From Otatea glauca (lineage: Eukaryota; Streptophyta; Magnoliopsida; Poales; Poaceae): a DNA stretch of 64,000 nt. The stretch is taken from positions 20,732,723 to 20,796,722 of the forward strand of contig CM070728.1 of assembly GCA_036346275.1 (NCBI GenBank). The letters are read 5' to 3'. Both the position numbers and the translations under genes were made by a program. Shown in pieces: positions 36,095 to 47,670 of the stretch (its first letter is position 1; the number at the start of each line of letters is the position of its first letter). The notes beneath the pieces were generated by a model. That model did not search any database and was not told the origin of the DNA. It worked only from the letters and a program-made list of their open reading frames with translations.

Positions 36095-36895
36095 ATGGCT
36101 GGTGCAAGTGATGCTATGAAACACGAGAGGTTCAATGGTCGAACTTCAGTAGGTGGCGCACTAGAGCCAAGTTTTGGCTCATGTCTCGGTATGTGGTGGG
36201 TGATTTTCCTCAATACCCGCTTACGGATGAGGAAAATACGCGGTTTGAGAATGCGAATAACACCGCATTGGGCTGCATTCGACCATCTTGGCAGATCGGT
36301 TATATGATGTGTATATGAGTTACACATCCGCCATCGAGTTGTGGTTGGCTCTTGAACAAAAATATGCACGAGTGGAGGTCGGTCATTTGGTTGTATACGT
36401 CTGAGCAATTATTCGATTTTGCCATGGATGAGTCTAAATCGATTGTTGCTCAGCGCATGAGTTCCACTACTAGTGGGCGAGATTGCACATTTGGGATGTG
36501 CTTTACCTGCAAAATTTGTGGCATGGGCATTGTGGCTAAACTTCCCCATCTTGGAGGAATTTTGCCACGGTCTAAAACACAAGAGGGAAGAGATTTCTAT
36601 CGAAGATCTCATTGTCGCCTCGACGTGGAAGAAAAGCCGAGCCAAAGATGCGCCAAAAAGTTCTTCTCGAGAACCAAACAACGCAAATGTGATTGAGAAG
36701 AAGGTGGCAACAACAACAAAGGCTTGAAACCAAACAAAATACTAGCTTCAAGAAGAAGAAGTTTGAGCAGAAAGATATGAAGAGCATTACCTGCTTTGTG
36801 TGCGGAAAATGGTCACATGGCTAAAGACATGCGTTTCCATAAGAACAGCCAAATGAGCAAGGCAAGAAAACGCAAACGTGACCATAAGTGAGGAA
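36095..36895 (+). pseudogene. gag: Copia gag, frameshifted
   Basis: Begins MAGASDAMKHERFNG and passes through TALGCI, LYDVYMSYTSAIELWLALEQ, GEIAHLGCALPAKFV, KHKREEISIEDLIVA and REPNNANVIEKK. It ends with a CCHC-like knuckle (CFVCGK, near 36,797) and a basic tail. The frame changes at least four times, so no intact Gag is encoded. Confidence 0.8.
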
Positions 36896-37219
36896 CTACT
36901 TGGGAGGGTATGGTAATTCAACATTGTTTTTTCAAAGATGTCAATCCACCGATTGGTGGGTTGATACGGTGCAAATGTTCACGTATGTTACGACATATCT
37001 CTATTTTCTTCTTACCGTGCGCGAGGGCTTCCTCCGTCCTAATGGGAACGGTCGCATGCTTTTGTTCTTGGTGTTGGCACGGTGGATCCGAGGCTTACTT
37101 CGGAAGATTGTCCACTTAAAGAACGTGCAAGATGCGCCAACAATAAATAAGAACCTTGTCGGTGGTTCCTATTATGTCGAGATGGCTATAAGCTAGTATT
37201 CGAGTCTAATAAAGTTGTA

Positions 37220-38200
37220 ATGTCCAAGTTTGGAAACTTTATTGAAAAGGTTATGAAAGCGGAGGCCTGCTTTCGCTTAAGTGTACTAGAGCCTTGTTTA
37301 AATTTAAATGTTGCTACTCAAGTTAATAATTGTGAATCCAATGTTTGGCATTCTCGTTTATGTCATATTGGTTATGATACCATTGCTCGAATGTCCAGAT
37401 TACAATTAATTCCAAAATATGATATTGTCAAAGGATCAAAGTGCCATTCTTGTGTGCAAGCAAAGCAACCAAGAAAACCCTTTAAGGGATTAGAGGAAGA
37501 AAAGAACTTGGCACCACTAGATCTTGTCCATTCTGACCTGTGTGAGATGAATGGATTGTTGACAAAAGGAGGCAAAAGATATTTTCTAACTTTTATAGAT
37601 GATGCAACTCGTTATTGTTATGTGTATTTGTCGAAAACAAAGGATGAAGCTTTAAACTACTTCAAAATTTATAAGGTCGAGGTTGAGAACCAACTAGAAA
37701 AGAAAATTAAACGACTAAGGTCCGATCGTGAGGAGAGTATATCTCTCATGAATTCTCCCGCCTGCTCGAGCATGGTATAATCCATGAAGTTACACCACCA
37801 TATTCTCCCCAATCAAATGGGGTAGTGAGAGGAAAAACCGAACACTAATGACTTGGTGAATGCCATGTTGGAGAGTGCCAGTATGCCTAAAATGTGGTGG
37901 GGAAGCTATATTAACTAAAATTTTGTCCTAAACAGAGTAATCACTAAAAGGTGTGAGATTACTCCGTATGAGGGATGGAAAGGGAGAAAACCTAATGTTA
38001 ATTTTCTCTAACTTGGGGTGTTTGGCAAAAGTCAATATACCATTGCGTAAAAGAGAAAGCTTGGACCTAAAACAATGATTGTATTTTTCTAGGATATGCA
38101 CATAACAAAGACGGCCTATAGATTTTTAGTAGTAAAATCGAAACTCCGAGATTATTTCTAATACAATAATGGAGTCCAGAGATGCTTCATTTTTGAGGAT
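37220..38200 (+). pseudogene. Copia integrase, frameshifted
   Basis: GAG-pre-integrase zinc finger: WHSRLCHIGYDTIARMS with CHSCVQAK downstream (37,347-37,470). Core start: LVHSDLCEMNG and YFLTFIDDATRYCYVYLSK (37,525-37,635), open to 37,780. Further on, SPQSNGV (37,803) precedes the expected catalytic Glu, but the frame is broken there, with several stops. Confidence 0.8.
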
Positions 38201-38389
38201 TTTTATCCTATGAGAGCAGGAAGGACTTCAATAAGCGAGAAAAATCAAACCGATAATAATAATAATATTGAACCTACCACTATTTCTCGAACCAATAAGT
38301 GATACACTACCAAGAGAAGATAATTCGAGGAGGATAACAATTTAGTCGCAGAGGCTCCTCAGGAGCAAGAGACAAAGGGTTGAAAAACC

Positions 38390-38631
38390 TTTGCGACGAC
38401 TTTATTGTATACCTCGTGGATGATGTGCCAAAATCTCTTTCGGAGGCTTATGCACTACCCGATGCCGAGTATTGAAAGAGGCGGTCCAGAAGCGAGATGG
38501 ATTCCATCATGGCTAACGGGACTTGGGAGATCACCGATCTTCCTAGTGGGTGTAAACCTGTTGGATGCAAGTGGATCTTCAAAAAGAAAATGAGGCCTCG
38601 ATGGTACTGTTGATAAGTACAAGGCAAGACT
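38390..38631 (+). pseudogene. Copia reverse transcriptase N-terminus, cut by gap
   Basis: Reads SEMDSIMANGTWEITDLPSG-like sequence near 38,490-38,550, then KWIFKKKMR and VDKYKARL at the last bases before the N run. The domain should continue into the catalytic part, but the sequence stops at 38,631. Confidence 0.8.
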
Positions 38632-38731
38632 NNNNNNNNNNNNNNNNNNNNNNNNNNNNNNNNNNNNNNNNNNNNNNNNNNNNNNNNNNNNNNNNNNNNN
38701 NNNNNNNNNNNNNNNNNNNNNNNNNNNNNNN
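38632..38731. other. Assembly gap of exactly 100 N
   Basis: One hundred N. The left side is inside a Copia RT and the right side inside a Gypsy gag, so the sides are not naturally adjacent. A round 100 is a conventional placeholder for a scaffold join of unknown size. The right side restarts sequence already seen at about 2,837. Confidence 0.98.
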
Positions 38732-39179
38732 TTCCAGCGCTCTGGCTCCCGACATCTCGGCGCGATGTCGTGGAGCGACTGCCTGCGGCCTCCTGCGAAG
38801 GCCTTGGTGCTGCGTGCGAGCCACTCAAGCGGGACCACAGGCTCACCGACATCTCGCCTGTACGCCTCGGCGGGCGTAAGTAAGCCGAGAAGGAGAAAGG
38901 CCCAGCAGAGCCCGGCGTCAAACCGGTCTCTTCCACCGCCGACAAACGGAAGCGACGGAAGCAGATCCGCGGAGACCGGTGGTCGCCACGGCCGACCGCC
39001 TCTATAAAGCAGCGCGCCGACCGCCGCGCCTCCACCACTTCGAAATTGATGGACGCCCATGCCCGAACCATGGGTTCTCCGTCAAGCACAAGTACCGGAT
39101 CAAGTCCTCGAGGCGCTATCTTTCTAGCGCCCCCACCACACCGCCAAGCAAAGGAAAGAAGCTCACGCGCCCCGCTGAA

Positions 39180-39720
39180 CGGCGGAGAAGAAGGCGACGA
39201 CGAGTTCGAGCCCGACGGGCGCCTCATGATCTTCGGAGGATCGCTTGCTACGCCGGATGCGCCGCTCAAGCTCGCTCACACGCGAGGTCCACACCGTCGC
39301 ACACGGCGCCCCCCAATATCTTCTGGTCGGAGTTCCGATCACCTTTGATCGACCGATCACCCCGATCGTGTCCACACCGGGAGGTACTCACCGCGGTGGT
39401 CACCGTCGTCGAACGGCGCCTACGAAGGTGCCGATGGACGGGGCAATGGCCTTAACATCCTCCACGTTGAGACGCTCGACGCTATGGGGTCTCGCGCCAA
39501 GCCTCCGGCCAAGCAAGGCACTTTCCATGGCGCTATCCCGCCAAGAAGTCCATCCGCCGGCAGTCGACCGCCTGCCACCTTCGGGAGCCGGAAACTTCCG
39601 ACCGAGACTCACCGAGGTCGTGGATTTCCGGCGCCTACCACCATCCTCGGGAGGCCATACGCCAAGTTCATGGCGATCCCACCACGCTTACCTCAAGTCA
39701 AGATGCCCTGACCGCATGGA
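39180..39720 (+). pseudogene. Gypsy protease region, copy 2, frameshifted
   Basis: GEEGDDEFEPDG near 39,182, HDLRR, REVHTVAHGAPQYL near 39,283, ITFDRPI, then a damaged active-site stretch near 39,430-39,480 and FHGAIPP, GRPYAKFMAIPP near 39,650. The frame changes differ from those in copy 1, so the lesions are not shared. Confidence 0.65.
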
Positions 39721-40214
39721 GTCATTACCGCGGATCGCTCTTTCCAGCTTGCCTTCAATCGCGAGCGCGGCAGCCGCGAGCTCGCCTGGCGTCGTTGCCT
39801 CGCGAAACTCAACAAGCTCGGGAGGAAGCCGCCGAGTCCGCCCCGAATCCAGCAAATCGTGGCGGGATCCTTCAATCCGCCGAGGACACGAAGGAGGTCA
39901 CTCGATCCTCGTGATCCGACTAAGACCGTGCGGGTCGAGCCACGCCCCGCCAAATAGGAAGCGCGCCGCGACTTCCTCCGCACTAACAAAGATGTCTTCG
40001 CATGGAGGTCCTCCGACATGCCGGCATTCCAAAGGAGGTCGCCGAGCACTCCTGAGCGTCCGACCGTGCTCAAAGTCTGCCGCCAACGCCTGCTGCCGCT
40101 CGACGAGGAAAGCGCAGGTTATAGGGAGAGATCGCCAAACTCTTGGCGCGTGGTTTAGAAAGAGGTGCGCCACCTCGAGTGGCTAGCCAACTCAGACTTG
40201 TAAAAAGAAGAACT

Positions 40215-40760
40215 GCAATGGAGAATGTGTTGACTATACGAGTCTCAACAAAGCATGTCCCAAGGACCCATTCCCTTACTCGCGATCGACTAAGTCATCG
40301 ACTCCACCACTGGTGCGAGTCTCTTTCCTTTCTCGATGCCTACTGCTACCACCGATTTGCGCTAAAGGAGTCCGACCACCGCGACTTCCTTCATCACTCC
40401 GCTCGCCTGCTCGCTATGTCACAATGCCCTTCACCAAGAACGCGGGCGCTACATACCAATATGTATGCAAACGTGCTTCAATGACCAGATCGGCCGCAAC
40501 GTTGAGGCGTATGTCGACGATATTGTCGTAAAGACCGTGAAGGTCGACGACCTTATCGCCGACCTAGAAGAGACTTTCGCGAACCTTCGACGGTTTCGCA
40601 TAAAGCTCAACCTGAGAAGTGCGCCTTTGGGGTCCCCAAAGGAAAGCTCTTAGGCTTCATCGCTCTCGAGCGAGGCATCGAGGCCAATCAGAGAAGATCT
40701 CGGCGATTGAAGGATGGGCCCGGCCAAGAACCTCAAAGGGGTCCAGAGGTCGACCGGTGC
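40215..40760 (+). pseudogene. Gypsy reverse transcriptase, copy 2, frameshifted but YVDD present
   Basis: Passes through TRVSTKHVPRTHSL-type shadow frames, with the true wording (DYTSLNKACPKDPF, near 40,233) in another frame, then NAGATYQYVCK. An open stretch MQTCFNDQIGRNVEAYVDDI contains the intact catalytic YVDD (about 40,509-40,520), followed by LIADLEETFANLRRFRIKLN. Compare YVGD in copy 1. Confidence 0.8.
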
Positions 40761-41329
40761 TCCGCGGCTTTGAGCCGCTTGTCTCGCCTCGCGAACGCGA
40801 ATGCCGCTACTACAGTCGCTCAAGAACCGACCGTCAGCTTGACACCGAGGCTCGGGAGGCCCTCACCCGCTTGAAGGCCTTCCCTGCCCTCGCCTCAGCC
40901 CCGGTCGCCCGGCACTGTGTGAACTGGCCGCCTCTACATCGCCGCCACTACCCAAGTCGCCGCCGCTGCCTCGTGGTGGAGCGAGCGGAAGAAGGCCGTG
41001 AGCTCAAGGTACAACGGTCGGTCTACTTCATCATGAGGTACTTTCCGAGTCCAAGACTCTGCACCACAGTGTGAAGTTACTCACGCGGTGCTCATCGCAA
41101 AGAGGAAACTCGCTCACTACTTCGACAAGACGCCATCACCGTGGTGACCACGCCCCCACTCAGGCGAGATCATCCATAATCGCGATGCCTCGTGAAGGAT
41201 AGCCAAATGGGCGCCGAGCTTAGCGCCCATGGCATAATATACGCCCCTGACGGCGATCGTCGCAGGCTCGCCGATTGTCGCCGAGTGGACAAGCCTGTGC
41301 ACCACCGGTGGTCAAGACCCCGAGCATCG

Positions 41330-41720
41330 ACAATGTACTTCGACGGGTCTTACACCAAGAATGGCGCGGCGCGGAGTCGCCATCATCTCCCGCCGAACAG
41401 CTTCAATACGCCATTAGGTTGCTCTTCGACGCGACCAACAACATTGCCGAGCACGAGGCTCGCCAACGGTCTCCGGATCGCCGCCGACCTCGTGCCTGGG
41501 CCGGCTCTACGCCCACGGGACTCCAAGCTTGTCGTCGACCAAGTCATGAAGGTCTGCGGAGCCCGAGACGCTCGCATGGCCGCGCATCGTCGAGAAGCAC
41601 GCCGCCGAGGAGCGGTTCAAGGGTTTCGAGCTTCACCATAGCTACCGACGCTACAATGGCGAGGCCGATCACCGCCAATCTTGCCTCCGCCAGAGAGCCC
41701 GTCCCGCCCGGGATCTTCGC
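41330..41720 (+). pseudogene. Gypsy RNase H, copy 2, frameshifted
   Basis: FDGSYTKNGAARS (from 41,338), AEQLQYAIRLLFDATNN (41,395), NGLRIAADL, DSKLVVDQVMKVCGARDARM (41,520-41,580) and GFELHHSYRRYNGEAD near 41,625. More of the domain is readable than in copy 1, still in several frames. Confidence 0.75.
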
Positions 41721-41989
41721 CTCGACCTCCTCGCGCTCCATCGTCCACCGACTCTACGTATTGGCGCTAACCCGACCAATCCAAAGATTTGCCACCCGAC
41801 CGACGCTGCTGGTCGGGCGAGACTTGGCCGGATTCGCCGCGGTGTGCTAGCACTTGAGTCCGACCGAGGAGGCCCTACATCGACCGCTTGACGGACGGGT
41901 CACTTCCCCGACCCGACCGAGGTCTTGCGCGCCTCGCCTCGGGGCAAAATCTTTCATCCGATCGCCTGCACTCTACAAAAGGAGTTCCT

Positions 41990-42910
41990 CCGGTCCTCCA
42001 AAATGTATCTTGACCGACCAAGGAAAATACCGCTGGACGACATACACAAATGGAGTCCGCGGTCACCACGCAAAGAGCATTCGATCTCTTGTGGGAAAGG
42101 CCTTCGACAAGGTTTCATCGCCAACCATGCGGTCGACGCCGAGCATATCAGACGCACCGCTGAAGGATGCCGCTTCTTTGCTCTTGAGACGATCTCGCCA
42201 AATTGCTTTACAGACGATCCCCATCACGTGGCCTTTGCCGTCTGGGACTCGATTTGGTCGGGCCTTTCAGAAAGCGCCGGGCTTCACCCACCACCGTCGC
42301 GCGTAGATAAGTTCACCAAGTGGATAGAGGCCTGCCGGCCGTGAGCGCCACGTCGGTACAAGCGCCATCTTCTTCCGCGACATCGCTTTTAGGTTTGGAG
42401 TCCCAAACTCCATCATCACCGGCAACGGAACACGTTCACGGGAAGGAATTTCGAAGTTCGCGGACGACTTCAACATCCGTGTCGATTGGGCAAAGAGTCC
42501 ATCCGCGGACTAACGGCCGGTCGAGCGACTAACGGCATGATCCTTCAAGCGACCTGCCGCGGATCTTCATCGGCTCAAGCATTTCGCAGGCGCTTGGGTA
42601 GCCGAGCCGCCTCCGCCCTCGAGTCGCGGACCACGCCGACCGGCGACCGTTCACACCCTTCTTTATGGTGTTCGGGCCAAGCCATTTTGCCCATCGACCG
42701 AATACGGCTCCCGAGATTGCAAGCCTTCGATGAGGCTCGGGGCTCGCCCGCAACAAGACGCCATCGACCGCCTCGACGAGGCGCTGGCGACGCGTGGCCG
42801 CCCCGCGGTCGGCCAGATATCAATAAGCCTCGCCGCTACCACGTACCGCCAAGTTCGAGGATCGATCCTTCACCGGGCGACTTGGTTCTGCGTCGGTCCG
42901 CATAACCAAA
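41990..42910 (+). pseudogene. Gypsy integrase, copy 2, frameshifted
   Basis: KCILTDQGK near 42,003, HHAKSIRSLVGKAFDK near 42,070 and DAEHIRRTAEGCRFFAL near 42,137 (zinc-finger region). Core pieces: DSIWSGL, DKFTKWIEA near 42,306, FGVPNSIITG near 42,395 and ERLTNGM near 42,520. It ends with DLVLRRSA near 42,880. Confidence 0.75.
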
Positions 42911-43719
42911 GATAAGCACAAGCCGACGCCAGGAGGGTCCTTTCACCGTCGTGGAAGTTCTCCGACCGCACCTTCGACTCAAGGACGCCGATGGTCGATC
43001 CTCCCTAATGCCCGAACATTGAAAAGTTAAGGCGATTCTATCCCTAAGCTCTTTTCTTTTTCCGTATAAGTCTTTACCTTTCTCCCAACCGAGCACCTGT
43101 CGCCACGTGATTTACTCTGGGGCGCCCTGGCGCCTGCTCAAAGCCGCTCGGATGGTGTCTCATGCGTGGTCGGTGACCCAGGCCGACCACGAGGTCTATC
43201 CCGAGCGTAACCCTCTCGACCCGAGTGCTACGGCCACGCCACCCGGCTATGGTTGCCCAAGAGCACTCCGCTGAAGAAGGAAGCACCTGAGTGGGATGAC
43301 CTTCGTCGATTGGGAACAATCTTCCCCACACGAACTCGGCTAACTCACGACTCATGTGGGTCGGTGACCCGACTAGTCACAGAGTCTATCCCAGCAGAAC
43401 CTCTCGACCCGAGCATTACCTACGCCCAATGGCTATGGTTGCTAAGTAGCACTTTGCGGAAGAAGGAAGTGCCGAGTGGAAAACCCTTGGCCGATCGGGA
43501 ACACTCCAACCCCCATGAGTGCGCGAAGAATCAACGATAAACAAGACTCCTATCCTCTTCGGCCCTCTCAAATTGACCCGACCTACGATAAGCGTAATTC
43601 GTGGTCCTTGAGGCTATGGTCGGTCAAACCCAAACGCAAAGGAGAGCAAAGAGGCAAACCGAGCTTACAATTACTTACGATCGCTTATACAATGCCTTTG
43701 CAAGAAAAGAAAAAAAGGG

Positions 43720-46700
43720 GCTAACTTCTTTCTTCCTCTTCTTCCCGTACGACAAGACGGGAGGAGGAGGACTGCATCTTGAAGGCGACTCAAAGTGGAC
43801 GTGGTCGGGCGATCTCCGAGCATGCGGCTCGACCGAGCTCGAACCCGTCGACCTCGCCGTCGGTCCGGCTCTGGCGATGCCGCTTACTCACCATCGCGAG
43901 GTCGATACCGCTATAGTGCGAGACGGTGTTGACTAATCGCGGACGAAGCTCCCCAAGGTTGCTACCGCAATCACAAATGGCCCACAAGCCCCGCTTCGAC
44001 TCGGGCCATAGCAGGGCAAGTGCGCCGGCCCGCCTCAGTGCTCAAGACTTGGCGCAGACTCTGGCCGGCCCTCCGGGGGCTTCCGCTTCGGCGCCTATCT
44101 CGGCCCTACCATCCCTGAGACCTCGCCGCCAGAGCCTCGTCCTCGGGCGCGATCGCCATCGCCGCGGTCTCCGCCATCAAGATTCCGAGCCTCCATGGCG
44201 ACGCCAGTTTTTCTCGCACTCTGCGAGTTTTCGCGTCTCGGATGAGTCTCCCACGGTTACCCCAACCAAAGAAATCAATGGAGGAGTTGAGATACTTACT
44301 ACCGCAGAGTCGATCAGCCGACTTCCTCCGAGACTCTCGAGGACGCCCTCAAGAAGCCGCCTTCCGAACAGCTCGCTCGACCGAGCTTGTTCGGCGCCTC
44401 CGGGCCCGATCCCGCCCGACCGCAGATGGGTCGCTTCGCTTGTGCCACCTCGGCCGTGACGGCGCAAGGCGTCCTTGGCCTCGGTGACCTCCGCCAGGAG
44501 GATTCAAGCTCCACCACCTTGCCTCAAGGCCTCGGGCCCCCTAAGGCGCACGTCAAGGGCCTTTGAGGCCTCCTCCACCCTCTAGCGAGTTTTTCGCCTC
44601 CGTCCGCCCAATGTTCAAAGCCTCTTGGGCAAGATTTAAAACCAAGCCAGCAGCTGACCACTTTCTTCCACCGCGTCCGCTCACGAGCATCCGAGCGACG
44701 AAGGAGCACGGCCTGGCGCTTGAACGGGCCCGCAAATGTCGTGACAACACAGACATTTCACAACCGCGTAGCATATCGAGAGTTACAAAGTACGACTCCT
44801 TCGCTCACCTTACCAAACTTACGGGTTGAATCCCCGACCATCACCTCCAAATACCACTTGAAGACTCTAAGGCTAGGGTCGACCCTTATGGATCACCCTA
44901 TCTCCTCCTCCGAACTGCGCCCGCCAAGGGCGCACCACTCGCCTCCTCGGCCGGGTCCATGGATCCCGCCCGGGCCACATCCGGCAGCAGACCTTCGCCT
45001 GCTCGGAGGAGCGGCGCCCGACCAGGCGCCATGGCGGCGATGAAGTCGGCCTCGGGAGCCTCGGCGGGGCCTGACGCCTCGCATCGGCGCCGCCCGGCCG
45101 GCGCCGCGGCCACATGGCTATCACCGACCTCCGGCGAAGACTATCTCGACGGCACCGGCCGGTGGAGTCGGCGGTCGCTTCCACCTCTTCCGCCAGCCTC
45201 GATCGGGCGAATGGCTGGCCGGTGTCGCCGCCCCTCTGCGGGAAGACTCGCGCGCCCGGCGGCGTCCGGCGCGGGGCCGGAGCTCGCCGGCCTCGATCTC
45301 TCCTCCTCAGCGAGCGGCCCACGGTCAGCCAGGCTCCATAAGCGCCGACCGATCGCAGACCACGAGCCGCCGTGACCGCCACTTGAGAAGTGGCCGCGCA
45401 CGCCCCACCGCCACGCCTGCGGTAAGCGCTGCACGCCACGATATTTAAAAGTCGCCGAGCGGCTTTGCTACAAAAATGTTCCAGCAGAAGGGAAGAAATA
45501 CTTATCGAAGGAGCGGTGCGCGGCAGACGCGCGCTCTCTTCGCCGGCCCCACCAAGGGGTCGGCTGGCCGCTCCCGGTTACCACTCAAGGCGGCCGACAA
45601 TCTGCGGCCGCAGACGCTTCATCGCCGAGGGATCGCGGCCGGGGTCATGCTGTCGGGCCAACTCGAGCCACCACTCACCGAGGGTCGGAAGGAATGCGTC
45701 AGTAGTCGGGAAGCTCCCACTATCAAGAGAAGTCGCCCCACCGCGGTGGACTCCGACATTGTCCTCTCGCTGCGCCTTGTCCGCCTTCCTTTCGCTTCTT
45801 CCTCCCTCCTCCTTCTCGCCATGGGAATCGCCCCGCGTCTTCGCCGAGAGGCCGCCTCGCTTTCTTTCTCTCGGGAGCGGTGCCCGGAGGACATGCCTCA
45901 TGAGCCCCTAGAGGATACAAAACGACCGACAGTCGACGCTAAGAGTCAAGAAGAAAGAAGGTAAAGAAAATCCCACAAACTCACCAGATTTGGGGATGAG
46001 CCGAGAAAGGCCCGTGTGGCCGCCGCTGCCACCGTGGCGCTTCCTCCGATAATCGCCGCCCACCTCGGACGCGCCAACTCGGCCACCTCCATCCTTGCCC
46101 TGGCCGGATGGCCCTCATATCGAACATGGGTGCGGCGAGCGCGAGGGGTCGACGCAGATCCTCATGAAGGCGCACGACAACATCCCCTGGCCACCCGTTT
46201 CCTCGAGAGCCCGATCTCCTCCACGATCGTGGCCACCTTGTTCTTTCCTCTTCTCTGCCGCCTGTGTCCATTGCTCATCGCGACAGGAGCTCGCCAAAAG
46301 CCTGGGGCTGTTTTCAACGCTCCGACATAGATCCATTCGAGCGCCATCCCTTGTTAGAGGACGGCACTGATGTCCGTGTACTCTGAGCTCCGCCTGCTCA
46401 AGTCGGAGGCCAAAGCCGCCCATGGGCGCCGTCGCGACGACTACTGCTTTCCAAAGCCTCACTGGAAGAAGTGCCGCCACGCCCAATGCGCTCAATCCCT
46501 AAGAAGGCCTCGCATGTGGTAATGAAAATGGCGCGTGAAGGACCCGTTAGGGTTGAGGTGGCACCTCCACCTTGTAATGGAAAAGAAGCCCTGATTTAAA
46601 GGGTGGAGCGGCAGTCAAGCCGCGCAAAAAACGAGGCGGGACCACAACCTCGCCGCTCATGCACGGATAACGCCCCGGCCGGCACTCTCCACCAGAGGTG

Positions 46701-47670
46701 CCTTGCGCCGAGGAAGCCCTTCTTCACTAGGCCGAAGGCCGCGACTCTCCTGCGCGTGAGCACTGGCCCACGACATCTTCGGGAAGCGACGGAAGGTGAG
46801 AAGAAGAGGGCCGAGGTTTTCTCTCGCTCTCTGGCGTTTTTCTTGCTTTAGGACGGAGACGAAGAAGGCGAAAGCGTGGCTACCCGAGGCACCCCAACAA
46901 CGTGACTTATAGGAGGCGAAGCGGACGCCGACCGAACGGACGCCTCGAACGAATCGTCGCGTCCGCCTCGTCTCGCCACGCCACCGGTAACTCCCGATTT
47001 CCAATTCCACTCAAGATTTAATCCGCCGCGCCAAGTTGCAGAGTCATAAAGACGCCGCTTCAACAGCAGGTCTCCGCTACCTCTTGGTCTCCGCTTTTGG
47101 CCGACGGTTGTTCCGGCGCGAGAGGCCCATTGGCCGCCGCGTCCCAAGATGGCAAAGCTTTGTGGCTTGCGCCAGGCCCAAATTAAAGTCGTGGGTTCAA
47201 AAGGCCTAACCCACCGGACGGGCGTAGGGTCCGCCAAATGAAACTTGAGCGAGGGCAAGTACGAGTGAGCCCCACTGGTCCCCTGGCTGGGGCCGACGAC
47301 TACCACCTCTACTGCCCGAGACCATACTTCACACTCTCCCGGAGCTCATCGATGAGCGATACCACTGTGCTCTGGCTCACCGACGCACCCAGTGGTCCAT
47401 ACGGATTGAGTAAAGAAAGGTTTCTTATGGGTCGCCCACGCAGGCCAGACACCCTACTCGGGACCGTCCGCCGGAGGGTCCCTCTTGGGACCTCCCAGAC
47501 CCACTCGGACTACCGTTATTAGCTCCAAGAGCACGGCGTTCAAACCAACGCAGTAAACGCGCGCCGCCACCCTCCAGTCCCACACCGCGGATGGGGTAAA
47601 CTTGTGGGATAGACGGCGGCTACTACCTCTCGACTTCCTCGCCGGACGGGGACTCGGATGGATACCCCGC
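43720..47670. other. Non-pol 3' region of Gypsy copy 2
   Basis: Counterpart of 7,790-11,757. Minus-strand wording conserved with copy 1 includes GARMDLC-(P/R)-VEN and FKSCPRGFEHWA/EALNIGR. No continuous frame. The conservation on the minus strand is the only reason to suspect an antisense extra ORF. Confidence 0.35.

Larger units (their letters stand above)
34005..38631 (+). mobile_element. Rearranged Ty1/Copia element pair sharing one LTR, truncated by gap
   Basis: Order: LTR 5' fragment (34,005-34,220), RNase H end of pol (34,221-34,480), 3' untranslated part, complete LTR start (35,166), then gag, integrase and the beginning of RT, ending at the N gap. Both LTR starts read TGTTAGAAATGAGGCCCAAG. 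The first unit has therefore lost everything from about 215 bp into its LTR to RNase H. All coding parts contain frameshifts. The right end, third LTR and target duplication are not visible. Confidence 0.8.

Noticed and set aside
38448..39269. Open frames running through the N gap
   Set aside because: Continuity across undefined bases is meaningless, and the flanks belong to two different retrotransposons.
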